This document shows, in pieces, positions 52,105-60,465 of a stretch of 64,000 nucleotides of DNA. The DNA lies in the NCBI GenBank assembly GCA_000987045.1, contig LAKY01000072.1, positions 51,381 to 115,380 on the forward strand, given 5' to 3'. Below the pieces are notes generated by a model. The model did not search any database. It was not told the DNA's origin and saw only the letters and a program-made list of their open reading frames with translations. A program made the position numbers and the translations under genes. The DNA comes from Clostridiales bacterium PH28_bin88 (lineage in GTDB: Bacteria; Bacillota; PH28-bin88). How positions within the stretch are numbered: position 1 is the first letter of the stretch; each line of letters begins with the position of its first letter.

Positions 52105-52956
52105 TCAGAGTAATACTTCTAAAAGGGTAAAAACAAACATAGTAAGGCTGAGGTAGCTGTTGACGTTGAGGAAGGCTACCCCCAACTTGGAGAGGTCCTG
52201 GGGGGAAATCAGCCGGTGTTCGTAAATTAATAGACCGGCTGCTGCCACCACTCCAACCCAGTAGAAGAAGCCTAGCCCCAAGTAAAGCCCGACCCCTGTC
52301 AGAGCAATGGTAGCCAGTGCGTGCATCAAGCGGGAAACATGCAGGGCAACGGGCATGCCGAACCGGGCAGGAATGGAGTGGATCCGGTGATTCATGTCAA
52401 ACTCGTAGTCCTGGCAAGCATAGATAACGTCAAATCCGGCCACCCAGAGACCCACCGCCAGTCCCAGAATAACCCCCGGCAGGTCGACGGAACCGGTGAT
52501 AGCCACCCACGCCCCCAGCGGCGCCAAACCATCCGCCAGCCCCAGCACCAAGTGACAAGCCCAGGTCCACCGCTTGGTGTAAGAATAGACTACCAGGATC
52601 AACACCGCAATAGGCATCAACTGGACGCACAGGATGTTCAGTCTACTGGCGGATATGTATAACAAGGCAAAGGAAGCCAGGGTATATACCCACACCTCCG
52701 CCACCGACAAGAGTCCTTGGGGTAAAGCCCGGCTGGCGGTGCGGGGGTTTAGGGCGTCGATGTGCCGGTCGATCAACCGGTTTAAGGACATGGCCGCTGT
52801 ACGCGCCCCTACCATGGCCATGGTAATCCAAAATAACTGGGCAAGGGTGGGCATGCCCCTCACAGCCAGGAAGGCACCAAGGTAGGCAAAGGGTAAGGCG
52901 AACACGGTATGCTCGAACTTGATCATCTCCAGGAAAACGCGCATCTTATAACCCAT
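52105..52956 (-). CDS. UbiA-family prenyltransferase (MqnP-type)
   Basis: Integral membrane aromatic prenyltransferase (283 aa, about eight helices) that attaches the polyprenyl tail to the naphthoate precursor of menaquinone. The first Asp-rich motif is seen as NRLIDRHIDALNPRTASR and the second as CQDYEFDMNHRIHSIPARFG. It opens with FLEMIKFEHTVFALPFAYLGAF, as usual for the family. ATG 52956 overlaps the ubiD-type gene by 11 bp (ATG 52944 is also possible). Neighbouring mqnA, ubiD and ubiE genes support the menaquinone role. Confidence 0.88.
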   Translation of the reverse strand: MGYKMRVFLEMIKFEHTVFALPFAYLGAFLAVRGMPTLAQLFWITMAMVGARTAAMSLNRLIDRHIDALNPRTASRALPQGLLSVAEVWVYTLASFALLYISASRLNILCVQLMPIAVLILVVYSYTKRWTWACHLVLGLADGLAPLGAWVAITGSVDLPGVILGLAVGLWVAGFDVIYACQDYEFDMNHRIHSIPARFGMPVALHVSRLMHALATIALTGVGLYLGLGFFYWVGVVAAAGLLIYEHRLISPQDLSKLGVAFLNVNSYLSLTMFVFTLLEVLL

Positions 52957-54391
52957 ACTGTGTCCACTTCCTGTCGACAATCGCCTTGATCTCATCGGAC
53001 ATGACGATATCGTCCGGCCACTCGCGGAGGTGCCCCTCTTCCTTCCACTTCCGGGTTGCATCGATGCCCATCTTGGCGCCATAATGGGGCAGCGGCGAGG
53101 AATGGTCCAACGCGTCCAGGGGACCATCTACAACCAACACATCGCGGCGGGCGTCGATGTTATTGGAAACCCGCCAAAGTACTTCTCTAAGATCGTGTAC
53201 GTTGACATTCTCGTCTACGACGATGATCAATTTGGTGAACATCATCTGGCCAAGGCCCCAGAGGGCATTCATCACCTTTTTCGCATGGCCGGGGTAACGC
53301 TTTTTAATGGAAACGATCGCACAGTTGTGGAACACTCCCTCCGGCGGGAGGTTCATATCGACTATCTCTGGAACGGTTAGTTTTAACAGGGGTAGGAAGA
53401 TCCGCTCAGTGGCTTTGCCGATATATGCGTCTTCCATGGGCGGCCTGCCCACCACGGTAGCTGGGTAAATGGGATCCTTCCGGTGGGTGATACAGGTGAC
53501 ATGAAATACCGGGTAGTAATCCGCCAGGGAGTAGTAGCCGGTATGGTCGCCAAAAGGGCCTTCCAGCCGATGCTCGGCGGGATCCACGTAACCCTCGATG
53601 ATTACTTCCGCATTAGCCGGAACCTCAATGTCTACAGTGACGGCCTTCACCATCTCCACCGGGGCCTTTCGAAGAAAACCTGCGAACAGCATCTCGTCGA
53701 TTGCCTTGGGCAGAGGTGCGGTGGCGGCATAAGTCAGAGCGGGGTCGTCTCCAAGGGCTACCGCCACTTCGATGCGTTGTCCCTTTTCCCCACTCTTCCG
53801 GAAATCCTCAGCTGCGTCCTTATGCAGGTGCCAGTGCATACCGGTAGTACGCTCATCGTAAATCTGCAGGCGGTACATCCCTACGTTCCTGGCTCCCGTT
53901 TCCGGATCCTTTGTAAATACCTGAGGTAGAGTGATAAACCGCCCCCCATCCTGGGGCCAGCACTTCAAAGCCGGTAGTATACGTAACGAAGGGTTGTCCT
54001 TAATGATAACCTCATGGCAAGGAGCTCTCTTAACAGTCTTGGGCAGGTACGATGCCAGTTGGGCTAATTTTGGCAGGAATTTGAGCTTGTCCAACAACCC
54101 CTGGGGAACCTCGGGGGGCTGAAACAGTGAAGAGAGTTCCTCTGCTATGTCGTCCAGGCTCTCTACGCCCAGGGCTAGGGCCATTCGCTCTTGGCTGCCC
54201 ATGGCGTTGGTGAGAACCGGCATGGAGGACCCTTTCACCTTTTCGAACAACAATGCCGGGCCGTACTGTTTGCAAACCCGGTGAGTAATTTCGCTGATCT
54301 CCAGGACGGGGTCAACCTCTGTTGCAACCCGCTTCAGCATTCCCCTGGATTCCAGTGTACTGATGAAGTCTCTAAGGTCTTTATAAGCCAT
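52946..54391 (-). CDS. UbiD-family decarboxylase (menaquinone pathway)
   Basis: A 481-residue prenyl-FMN-dependent decarboxylase. Family features are DLRDFISTLESRGMLKRV at the start, the ligand region GMYRLQIYDERTTGMHWHLHKDAAE, EGPFGDHTGYYS, and VIVSIKKRYPGHAKK-like VSIKKRYPGHAKKVMNALWG. In this cluster it would remove the carboxylate from the futalosine-derived naphthoate (MqnL-type step). Start ATG 54391 follows GGAGGGG and overlaps the ubiE stop by 11 bp. The UbiX flavin prenyltransferase it needs is not in the window. Confidence 0.88.
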   Translation of the reverse strand: MAYKDLRDFISTLESRGMLKRVATEVDPVLEISEITHRVCKQYGPALLFEKVKGSSMPVLTNAMGSQERMALALGVESLDDIAEELSSLFQPPEVPQGLLDKLKFLPKLAQLASYLPKTVKRAPCHEVIIKDNPSLRILPALKCWPQDGGRFITLPQVFTKDPETGARNVGMYRLQIYDERTTGMHWHLHKDAAEDFRKSGEKGQRIEVAVALGDDPALTYAATAPLPKAIDEMLFAGFLRKAPVEMVKAVTVDIEVPANAEVIIEGYVDPAEHRLEGPFGDHTGYYSLADYYPVFHVTCITHRKDPIYPATVVGRPPMEDAYIGKATERIFLPLLKLTVPEIVDMNLPPEGVFHNCAIVSIKKRYPGHAKKVMNALWGLGQMMFTKLIIVVDENVNVHDLREVLWRVSNNIDARRDVLVVDGPLDALDHSSPLPHYGAKMGIDATRKWKEEGHLREWPDDIVMSDEIKAIVDRKWTQYGL

Positions 54392-55121
54392 CCGCTTCCC
54401 CTCCTGGCTTTGTCCCCACGTGCACTGCAACAACGCCACCCGTCAACTCGTAGCAACGGGCATCCTCCATACCTAACCGGGCAAATAGCTGCCTGATCTC
54501 TTCCTGGTGAGGAAACAGTTTAAGCGACTTTGGCAACCAGTTGTACGGGCCAAACCGGCCAATGCCCAAACGGCCCATCAATGGTACTATCCCGTCGAAA
54601 TACAGGTAGTAGAGTTGTTTGAAGAAAGGAGCCGAGGGTTTAGCCAGTTCCAAAGAGATCACCCTGCCTCCCGGCCTGACCACCCTCAGCATCTCCCGGA
54701 CCACCTGTTCGATATCAGGGACATTCCGTAAGGCGAAGCCAATGGTGGCACAGTCAAAAGCGTTATCGGGAAACGGGAGGTCCATGGCGTTTCCCTGCAC
54801 CAGGTCAATAATCGGTTGGTACCGGGTCCCCTTTAAGTTCCTATCCGCCACCTCCAGCATGTTTTCGCAAAAATCCAGGCCGGTTACCCGGCCCCCTGGC
54901 CCCACTACCTTAGCGATTTCCATGGCAAACATGCCGGTACCACAGCACACGTCCAGACCGCTGCCACCCGGTTTTAAGCCCGCCTGTTGGACGGCAAAAG
55001 ACCGCCACGCCTTGTGACGGTTAAAACTAATCAAGGTATTCATCAGGTCGTAGCGGTGAGCAATGGCGGAAAACACTGCGTGTACGTATTCTTCCTTGGA
55101 GCGGTAGTTTTCCATGTTCAA
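54381..55121 (-). CDS. menG: Demethylmenaquinone methyltransferase (UbiE/MenG)
   Basis: SAM-dependent C-methyltransferase (246 aa), last step of menaquinone synthesis. Motif I is LDVCCGTGMFAMEIA; GLDFCENMLEVA and GNAMDLPFPDNAFDCATIGFALRNVPD follow, all typical of UbiE/MenG. It starts at TTG 55121 or ATG 55115 behind GGGGGATAATGAG. It lies between the HepS-like gene (20 bp) and the overlapping ubiD-type gene. Confidence 0.93.
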   Translation of the reverse strand: MNMENYRSKEEYVHAVFSAIAHRYDLMNTLISFNRHKAWRSFAVQQAGLKPGGSGLDVCCGTGMFAMEIAKVVGPGGRVTGLDFCENMLEVADRNLKGTRYQPIIDLVQGNAMDLPFPDNAFDCATIGFALRNVPDIEQVVREMLRVVRPGGRVISLELAKPSAPFFKQLYYLYFDGIVPLMGRLGIGRFGPYNWLPKSLKLFPHQEEIRQLFARLGMEDARCYELTGGVVAVHVGTKPGGEADGL

Positions 55122-55141
55122 GTCTCATTATCCCCCAATAC

Positions 55142-55897
55142 CTAAACTACTGCAGCGCCGGCGAATCTGCCAGCCACCGGAGCAACTATCCTTAGCAAGT
55201 CTTGCAGCCACTGTGTTTCCGCCTGTTCAGGCAACATCCGCAGGTTTTCCTCCGCCTTGGCCAGGTAGGTATCAACCGGAAGGTTCCATTCCGTCTCCCG
55301 CTTGGCACCCCAGGCCATTCCCAGGTTCAACCCGAACTCGCTCAGCAATGCAATGTGATGGTTGGCTGCTCCCGCCAACTGGGCGCCGATAGCACAAGAT
55401 TCCCTTAACAGCGAGGCTTTCTCTTTGGCCACTATCTCTTTGGCCACTACCTCAAGGTAACTTGCCGGGGCGGCAGTACCCTGTTTCCGGTTTTCATAAC
55501 GCAGGATGCCACCCTCATGGATGTCACAGATAGCCTTGGACAGAGGTGCCAGCCACTGTAAACCCTCATGGTCACACAGGCAGGCAAAGAACTTGGCATA
55601 AATATAATCCCCAATTAACACCGGAAAGGCGGGGTCCTGGCAGCATAACCGGTGGGTATGGGTGGCCAGGTTAATGAATTGTACCACGCAGGCCATGGAC
55701 TGCACCCTACTACCGCGAAAACCCATGGCACGGGCGGAGAGGATCAGGGCAGCGGGATAAATGTATTTTTCCATAGGATCCAACTCCATGGGCACAAACC
55801 GGGAAACGTGCCCTGACCTCATCTTCATGTCCTTTTCCATTTGTTGCTGCATCTGCTCCAATTCGTGCCGGATCATACTAAAAGGACCAACGGCCAT
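55142..55897 (-). CDS. Polyprenyl synthetase-like protein, HepS-type component lacking DDxxD
   Basis: A 251-residue helical protein, the same length as B. subtilis HepS (heptaprenyl diphosphate synthase component 1). IYPAALILSARAMG and FINLATHTHRLCCQ align with helices of prenyl synthases, but the first Asp-rich motif (HDDVID-type) is replaced by HTHRLC. GDYIYAKFFACLC and LSKAICDIHEGGILRYE resemble HepS. It therefore cannot be a full synthase by itself and probably sets chain length or stabilises a catalytic partner that is not in this window. ATG 55897 follows AAGGAGG. It leads the menaquinone operon. Confidence 0.7.
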   Translation of the reverse strand: MAVGPFSMIRHELEQMQQQMEKDMKMRSGHVSRFVPMELDPMEKYIYPAALILSARAMGFRGSRVQSMACVVQFINLATHTHRLCCQDPAFPVLIGDYIYAKFFACLCDHEGLQWLAPLSKAICDIHEGGILRYENRKQGTAAPASYLEVVAKEIVAKEKASLLRESCAIGAQLAGAANHHIALLSEFGLNLGMAWGAKRETEWNLPVDTYLAKAEENLRMLPEQAETQWLQDLLRIVAPVAGRFAGAAVV

Positions 55898-56010
55898 CAG
55901 ACTTGGCCTCCTTACAATATTAGGTAGCAGCAAAGCTCGCCATTTAGAACATATTCTCGACACTGCAGAAAATTCCTGCCTTAGTTGTTATCTGCGGCCA
56001 GAAAATACTA

Positions 56011-56041
56011 AAGCCTTACATCCACTATGGCTGTAAGGCTT
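56011..56041 (-). terminator. Probable terminator after speH
   Basis: Perfect 10-bp stem AAGCCTTACA/TGTAAGGCTT with a short T-rich tail (TTAGTATTTTC) on the minus strand. Confidence 0.65.
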
Positions 56042-56102
56042 AGCTACTCCTTGCACCTGTTCAAATGTCTCCGCATGAAATCGGATAAAATAAATATCCC
56101 TC

Positions 56103-56480
56103 CTATAAATTTACCACTAACTGGTGCGGAGGCGTTTTGATACCCCGTTCAATCTCTGTGGCGCTAACCTGTTCCGCCTTAAAGTGCCTGGTAAGGTAGT
56201 TGCAGGCGTCCCACGGGTTTACCCGGTCACCACAGGTGAATACGTCAACGGCGGCATATCCCAGTTCAGGCCATGTATGAATAGCGAGGTGCGACTCGGA
56301 GATAACCACCACACCGCTAACACCCTGAGGGCTGAACTTGTGGAACACAAATTCGCGAACCTCCGCGCCCGCTTCCAAAGCGGCATTAACCATAATCTCC
56401 TCAACCCGTTTGATGTCGTTCAAGATTTCGAAATCACATCCGTAGATTTCCGCCAAAATGTGCCGGCCCAATGCTTGCAA
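56103..56480 (-). CDS. speH: S-adenosylmethionine decarboxylase proenzyme
   Basis: A 125-residue pyruvoyl enzyme that decarboxylates SAM to give the aminopropyl donor for spermidine. The self-cleavage site is in [27 protein letters not shown]; the serine of ESHLAIH becomes the pyruvoyl group. Length and motifs match the bacterial class 1B (SpeH) form. It starts at TTG 56480, eight bases after GGGAGG. It has its own promoter and terminator; no spermidine synthase is adjacent. Confidence 0.94.
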   Translation of the reverse strand: MQALGRHILAEIYGCDFEILNDIKRVEEIMVNAALEAGAEVREFVFHKFSPQGVSGVVVISESHLAIHTWPELGYAAVDVFTCGDRVNPWDACNYLTRHFKAEQVSATEIERGIKTPPHQLVVNL

Positions 56481-56534
56481 TTATCATTCCTCCCTTGACA
56501 TATCAGATTCCATGTGCCCTACCAATCAAATCCC

Positions 56535-56563
56535 ATTTTAAGCCCATTGTGATCCGTTGTCAA
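56535..56563 (-). promoter_or_regulatory. Promoter of speH
   Basis: Consensus TTGACA (56563-56558), 17-bp spacer, TAAAAT (56540-56535), 54 bp before the TTG start. Confidence 0.75.
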
Positions 56564-56590
56564 CAATATATTTTATGGAGATGATACCTA

Positions 56591-58816
56591 TTACGCCGCC
56601 TCCTTTTCGCGGATGGCCAGGTGTATTAATGGAGCTGCCCCGTAGATCATCATGGTTGCCGCCGCCACAATTCCCGAATCATTGAAGACCAGTGCGGTTA
56701 AACCCGCCACCATCACACCAAGGAAGCCGTGGGACAGGTAAGGGTAACTCCGGCGAATGCTGGTGAACACACCCACAGGCCGGTAAAAAAGGACCGCTGT
56801 GGCTGCCAGGGTCACCAGGAACACCCGGCTCCAGATGGTGTAGCGGATAAGTTTCAGGTTCATCGACACCTTCCGGCTGATAATGGGCAATACTGCTCCC
56901 ATTCCCTCGCTTCTTACCATTGCGGCAGTACGCCCCAAGTGGGATTGAACCTCCGCGTCGCGGCTCATATCAATCACAGCAAACGCCACCAACAACGCCA
57001 CCCCTCCCACCGCTAAGGAAAAGATCTGGCGTTGGGAAAACCTGGCTCCTCTCATGGCCAGCAGGGTAACGCTGAAGCCAGTCAGGGCTGCCACGGTACC
57101 TCCCACATTACTGCCATGCCTCGGGGAGACGAGGAGGTATATGATCCCCACCATCAACGCCACTAACAGCGGGTACGCAACCCCGCGGTGCCGGGGAAGC
57201 AATTGATATAACCCGCTGGCACCTATCAAGGTAGCACCCAGCAGCACACCCATAAATTCATTGCCCATTCCGTAATACCGCGCCCCTGACATTGGATCGT
57301 ACCCCAGGGTAGAGTTCTGCATCAACGGAGCTCCTGCCAGCAGGTCCCCCACAAGAGCTAAAGCGGTAGCCAATCCCAGCAGGACAAAAGCCCACAAATC
57401 CCTCCCGAGAAATTTAACAGCCGCCGCTACTACCAGCAGAGTAATCATGACAGCTACAACAGCATATTCAATATATCCGTATTGGGTCACTCCCCCCATA
57501 GCTAAAAGACTTAGAGGAACGGCCATGAGTCCCAGGAGGACAGGTGTGAAGTAACGGAGCACCCTGGCCTTGGTAAACATACTGGCTAGCGCCGCCGCCA
57601 CCACAATTATTTGCAGGATCACATAAGGTTTTACCACCAAGGGCCTCACGTGGTAGGTAAAAACCATTCGCCGGTTGAGCTCCAGGAGCCAGGAAAAGGT
57701 GTCAGCCACCCCGGGGGGAGGCGCGATCCCTCGAACAGGTAGGCCTACCATTTCCCCTGGAACCCCCAACCCCAAAAAATTTAAAATCGTTGGAGCGATG
57801 TCCATATTGCTGATGATCCCGGTCCTCCGGGTACTCCCGCTGGTTAAGAGCCCTGAAGTGATCGTTTCTCCCACAACCAGTACCGGAGCCATCAAGTTCT
57901 TCCTGTCGATAGCCTGCTGGGGCGGCACGATGCTTGCAATAATAAGCAGTGATCCGGAAGACGCCGTCCGTTGGGCCAACCGTCCAAGGAATGCGTCTGT
58001 TTCCCTGAGAATACGGTCCTGTTCCCTGGTTACCACACCCTGCAGGGCGCTGTCCCTTACCTTTTCGAGCCGGGATGTATCTCCCAGGTCTATCACTACC
58101 AGGCCGGCACCCTTTGCCACTACCCGGTCATACACTGCAAGGAGGCGGTGATGATCGGTTCGCCATTCAAGCAAGCCGCCTGGTTCCCGGCGGAGCAGGT
58201 TCCCACTGACATCGCCGAAGTCCACCAACCCGTTAGAGTCCATGGCTATAAGGCTCGCCTGGCGATGCGTCTCGGTGGGTAGATCGGCATTACCAAGGGC
58301 AGCGGTAGTCATCCCCACCTCGTGCAGCGCGCTTCCCAGTGCTCCTGGATGGGCGCGTGAACCCACGGCTGAGTTGGCATGGAGAAGGGAAGCTATACCC
58401 AGAAAAACCACCCCTTCAGGCGGGGCGGGTCTACCGGTACGACGAAAATACGTGGTACCCGCGGATTCTTCAAAGTATACTTCATCGCTATTAAATGCCA
58501 GGTTTCCGTCTTTTCCGGCTACCGCCACCTTGCCGGCCCCCAGGGTGGCGCTTCCATTCTCGGAGTTGCGCGGGCCGGCGGTGTTAGTGTTCATCAAGCC
58601 CAACGCTCCCTTACGGATCAATCCGGCCAGAAGCGGCATGCGTTCAGGGGACAGGTGTTCCAAGGTCAGGCGGTCCATCACCACCAGCGTAACGTGCCGG
58701 CCAGTCATGCTCCAGGCTCCGGCGTAGTCAGGGTTTAAAACAAGAGCCAACACCAGCACCGCAATCCAGGATAGTTGGCGATAGCGGGGCATTCTCTTCC
58801 CTGCCTGATGCTTCAT
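56591..58816 (-). CDS. Membrane protein with alkaline-phosphatase-like extracytoplasmic domain
   Basis: A 741-residue protein. After an N-terminal signal or anchor (WIAVLVLALVLNPDYAGAWS) residues ~40-370 have an alkaline-phosphatase/sulfatase-like fold (VTLVVMDRLTLEHL, MPLLAGLIRKGALGLMNTNTAG, ISNMDIAPTILNFLGLGVPGEMVG). The usual GDHG metal motif is not seen; that place reads IASIVPPQQAID. The C-terminal ~350 residues hold about nine to ten transmembrane helices. It lies 18 bp after a glycosyltransferase gene in the same operon, so an envelope role is plausible. Catalytic activity is uncertain. Confidence 0.72.
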   Translation of the reverse strand: MKHQAGKRMPRYRQLSWIAVLVLALVLNPDYAGAWSMTGRHVTLVVMDRLTLEHLSPERMPLLAGLIRKGALGLMNTNTAGPRNSENGSATLGAGKVAVAGKDGNLAFNSDEVYFEESAGTTYFRRTGRPAPPEGVVFLGIASLLHANSAVGSRAHPGALGSALHEVGMTTAALGNADLPTETHRQASLIAMDSNGLVDFGDVSGNLLRREPGGLLEWRTDHHRLLAVYDRVVAKGAGLVVIDLGDTSRLEKVRDSALQGVVTREQDRILRETDAFLGRLAQRTASSGSLLIIASIVPPQQAIDRKNLMAPVLVVGETITSGLLTSGSTRRTGIISNMDIAPTILNFLGLGVPGEMVGLPVRGIAPPPGVADTFSWLLELNRRMVFTYHVRPLVVKPYVILQIIVVAAALASMFTKARVLRYFTPVLLGLMAVPLSLLAMGGVTQYGYIEYAVVAVMITLLVVAAAVKFLGRDLWAFVLLGLATALALVGDLLAGAPLMQNSTLGYDPMSGARYYGMGNEFMGVLLGATLIGASGLYQLLPRHRGVAYPLLVALMVGIIYLLVSPRHGSNVGGTVAALTGFSVTLLAMRGARFSQRQIFSLAVGGVALLVAFAVIDMSRDAEVQSHLGRTAAMVRSEGMGAVLPIISRKVSMNLKLIRYTIWSRVFLVTLAATAVLFYRPVGVFTSIRRSYPYLSHGFLGVMVAGLTALVFNDSGIVAAATMMIYGAAPLIHLAIREKEAA

Positions 58817-58834
58817 CCTGTCGATCTTTCACCC

Positions 58835-60061
58835 CTACCCGTCAGTCTTTGCATCTATGTCCGAGGTATAGCGACCATGGGAGAAGGCAGGGAACAACCC
58901 TTTTCGTCGAAGCAGCTCCACATATAATTCCTGGGTCCGCCCTACCGCCGACCTGACCTCAAAGCGTTCCTCCACCGCCTGCCGGGCTCGTCTTCCCATT
59001 CGCTCGGCCCTTAAAGGGTAGGCCAGCATCTCCAATACCGCCCCGGCAAGAAGGCGGTAATTTCCCGCGGGTACTAACAACCCTGTTTCGCCGTGAACTA
59101 CCACCTCCGTGAGCCCTCCCACCGCAAAGGCCACCACCGGACGTCGTGCCGCCATCGCCTCAAGGGCGGTGATGGAAAACCCCTCACTGGTACTGGGAAT
59201 TACCAGCACATTAATTACAGGCAACAAGCAGGGCACGTCATCCCGCCAGCCGGCGAAAACCGTGAAACGTTCAATACCCAAATCCCGCGCCAAATGTTCC
59301 AGCATGCGACGCTGAGGTCCGTCCCCCACGATCAGGAACTGAGCAAAGGGTATTTTTTCTCGAATAAGCACAGCGGCGCGGAGAAAAAGTTCCACGCCTT
59401 TTTGCGGGATCAGGCGGGCAACCACTCCCACTATCGGAAACTGCGGGTCTAATCCCAGTTCCTTGCGCTTTTTTCCGCAATCTACCATCCCCAGGAAGCG
59501 GGTAAGGTCAACCCCGTTGGGTATTGCTGTAACCCGATCCGCGGCCACCCGCTCGACCTCCACCATGTGCCGGGCGAGGGCCTGGGATACGGCGATCAGT
59601 TGGTCGGTATGTTTCGCAAGGTAGCGGTTAACTTTATTGTATATTGTTTTCTGCCATACGGGTACAGCAGAATCCGCTATAAAGTTGTGGGCAGTGACCA
59701 CCACCAAAGGAACCCCTGCCCACCGGGCGGCCAGCCAGCCTATTAACCCCGCCTTAGCTCCATGAGCGTGCACCACTTGTACCTGCTGTTCCACCATCAA
59801 ACGCTGCAAGGTCTTGGCACACAACCAATCCATGCGGGGGCGAAACTCTCCTCGCAGATTCACGGGAAAAAACCGGATGCCCGGTAGGCGGAAGTCTTCC
59901 ACCATGCCCGGCATGTCGGGGCACGCCACCATCAGGTTGAACCGGTCATGGTCGGTGTATTGGAGGAGGCACCTGACATGAACCCTGATGCCGCCTTCCG
60001 CCGGGCGGACAACGTGCATCACGTTGACTGGCTCCAAGGTCTTCACCACCCTAGCGGGCAT
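58835..60061 (-). CDS. Glycosyltransferase family 4 protein
   Basis: A 408-residue GT-B retaining glycosyltransferase. The N-terminal acceptor domain starts VMHVVRPAEGGIRVHVRCLLQ. The C-terminal domain has GVVARLIPQKGVELFLRAA, FLIVGDGPQR and the EX7E nucleotide-sugar motif SEGFSITALEAMAARRPVVAF, then ETGLLVPAGN. No membrane segment. It forms a two-gene operon with the membrane alkaline-phosphatase-like protein; polysaccharide or glycolipid synthesis is likely, with donor and acceptor unknown. Confidence 0.9.
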   Translation of the reverse strand: MPARVVKTLEPVNVMHVVRPAEGGIRVHVRCLLQYTDHDRFNLMVACPDMPGMVEDFRLPGIRFFPVNLRGEFRPRMDWLCAKTLQRLMVEQQVQVVHAHGAKAGLIGWLAARWAGVPLVVVTAHNFIADSAVPVWQKTIYNKVNRYLAKHTDQLIAVSQALARHMVEVERVAADRVTAIPNGVDLTRFLGMVDCGKKRKELGLDPQFPIVGVVARLIPQKGVELFLRAAVLIREKIPFAQFLIVGDGPQRRMLEHLARDLGIERFTVFAGWRDDVPCLLPVINVLVIPSTSEGFSITALEAMAARRPVVAFAVGGLTEVVVHGETGLLVPAGNYRLLAGAVLEMLAYPLRAERMGRRARQAVEERFEVRSAVGRTQELYVELLRRKGLFPAFSHGRYTSDIDAKTDG

Positions 60062-60146
60062 TCGTTGATAATATAACCGCTGTCATGCATATAATATGCA
60101 ATTTGTCTTAAGCAGGCACCAAACAGCGGATTCAGCGGACCCGAAT

Positions 60147-60188
60147 GAAAAAGGCTTCACTGGACTATTTCATGTCCAGGAAGCCTTT
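60147..60188 (-). terminator. Intrinsic terminator of tRNA-Pro
   Basis: Stem AAGGCTTC-CTGGAC pairing GTCCAG-GAAGCCTT with a one-base bulge and five T on the minus strand, 25 bp past the tRNA 3' end. Confidence 0.8.
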
Positions 60189-60212
60189 CAGTATTTACTA
60201 AACAAATAAAAA

Positions 60213-60290
60213 TGGTCGGAGCGACTGGACTTGAACCAGCGGCCTCTACCACCCCAAGGTAGCGCTCTAGCCAAACTGAGCTACGCCCCG
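60213..60290 (-). tRNA. tRNA-Pro (anticodon GGG)
   Basis: A 78-nt cloverleaf on the minus strand. Acceptor arm CGGGGCG pairs CGCTCCG with one G-U, D-arm TAGCTCAG...CTAGAGC, anticodon stem CTACC/GGTAG with loop TTGGGGT giving GGG, T-arm GCTGGTTCAAGTCCAGTC, discriminator A and encoded CCA end. GGG reads CCC and CCU proline codons. Confidence 0.95.
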
Positions 60291-60465
60291 ACTTTTCTTT
60301 GGGGTTTTCCCGACAAGGAGTATTTTAAAGGATTTCGGGACCGATGTCAAGGCAAGGTTCACGGTATATTTTTCTCGCCTTTTCAATTCAAAATTTGCAG
60401 GTAAGATCGCAGAGTCATCAGTTATAATGGTAGTAAATTATATGCAACAAAAAGGAGCCGGGGGA

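Noticed and set aside
55956..55962. Spo0A box (TGTCGAG on the minus strand) upstream of the menaquinone operon
   Set aside because: One mismatch in a short motif with no second copy; not enough to call.
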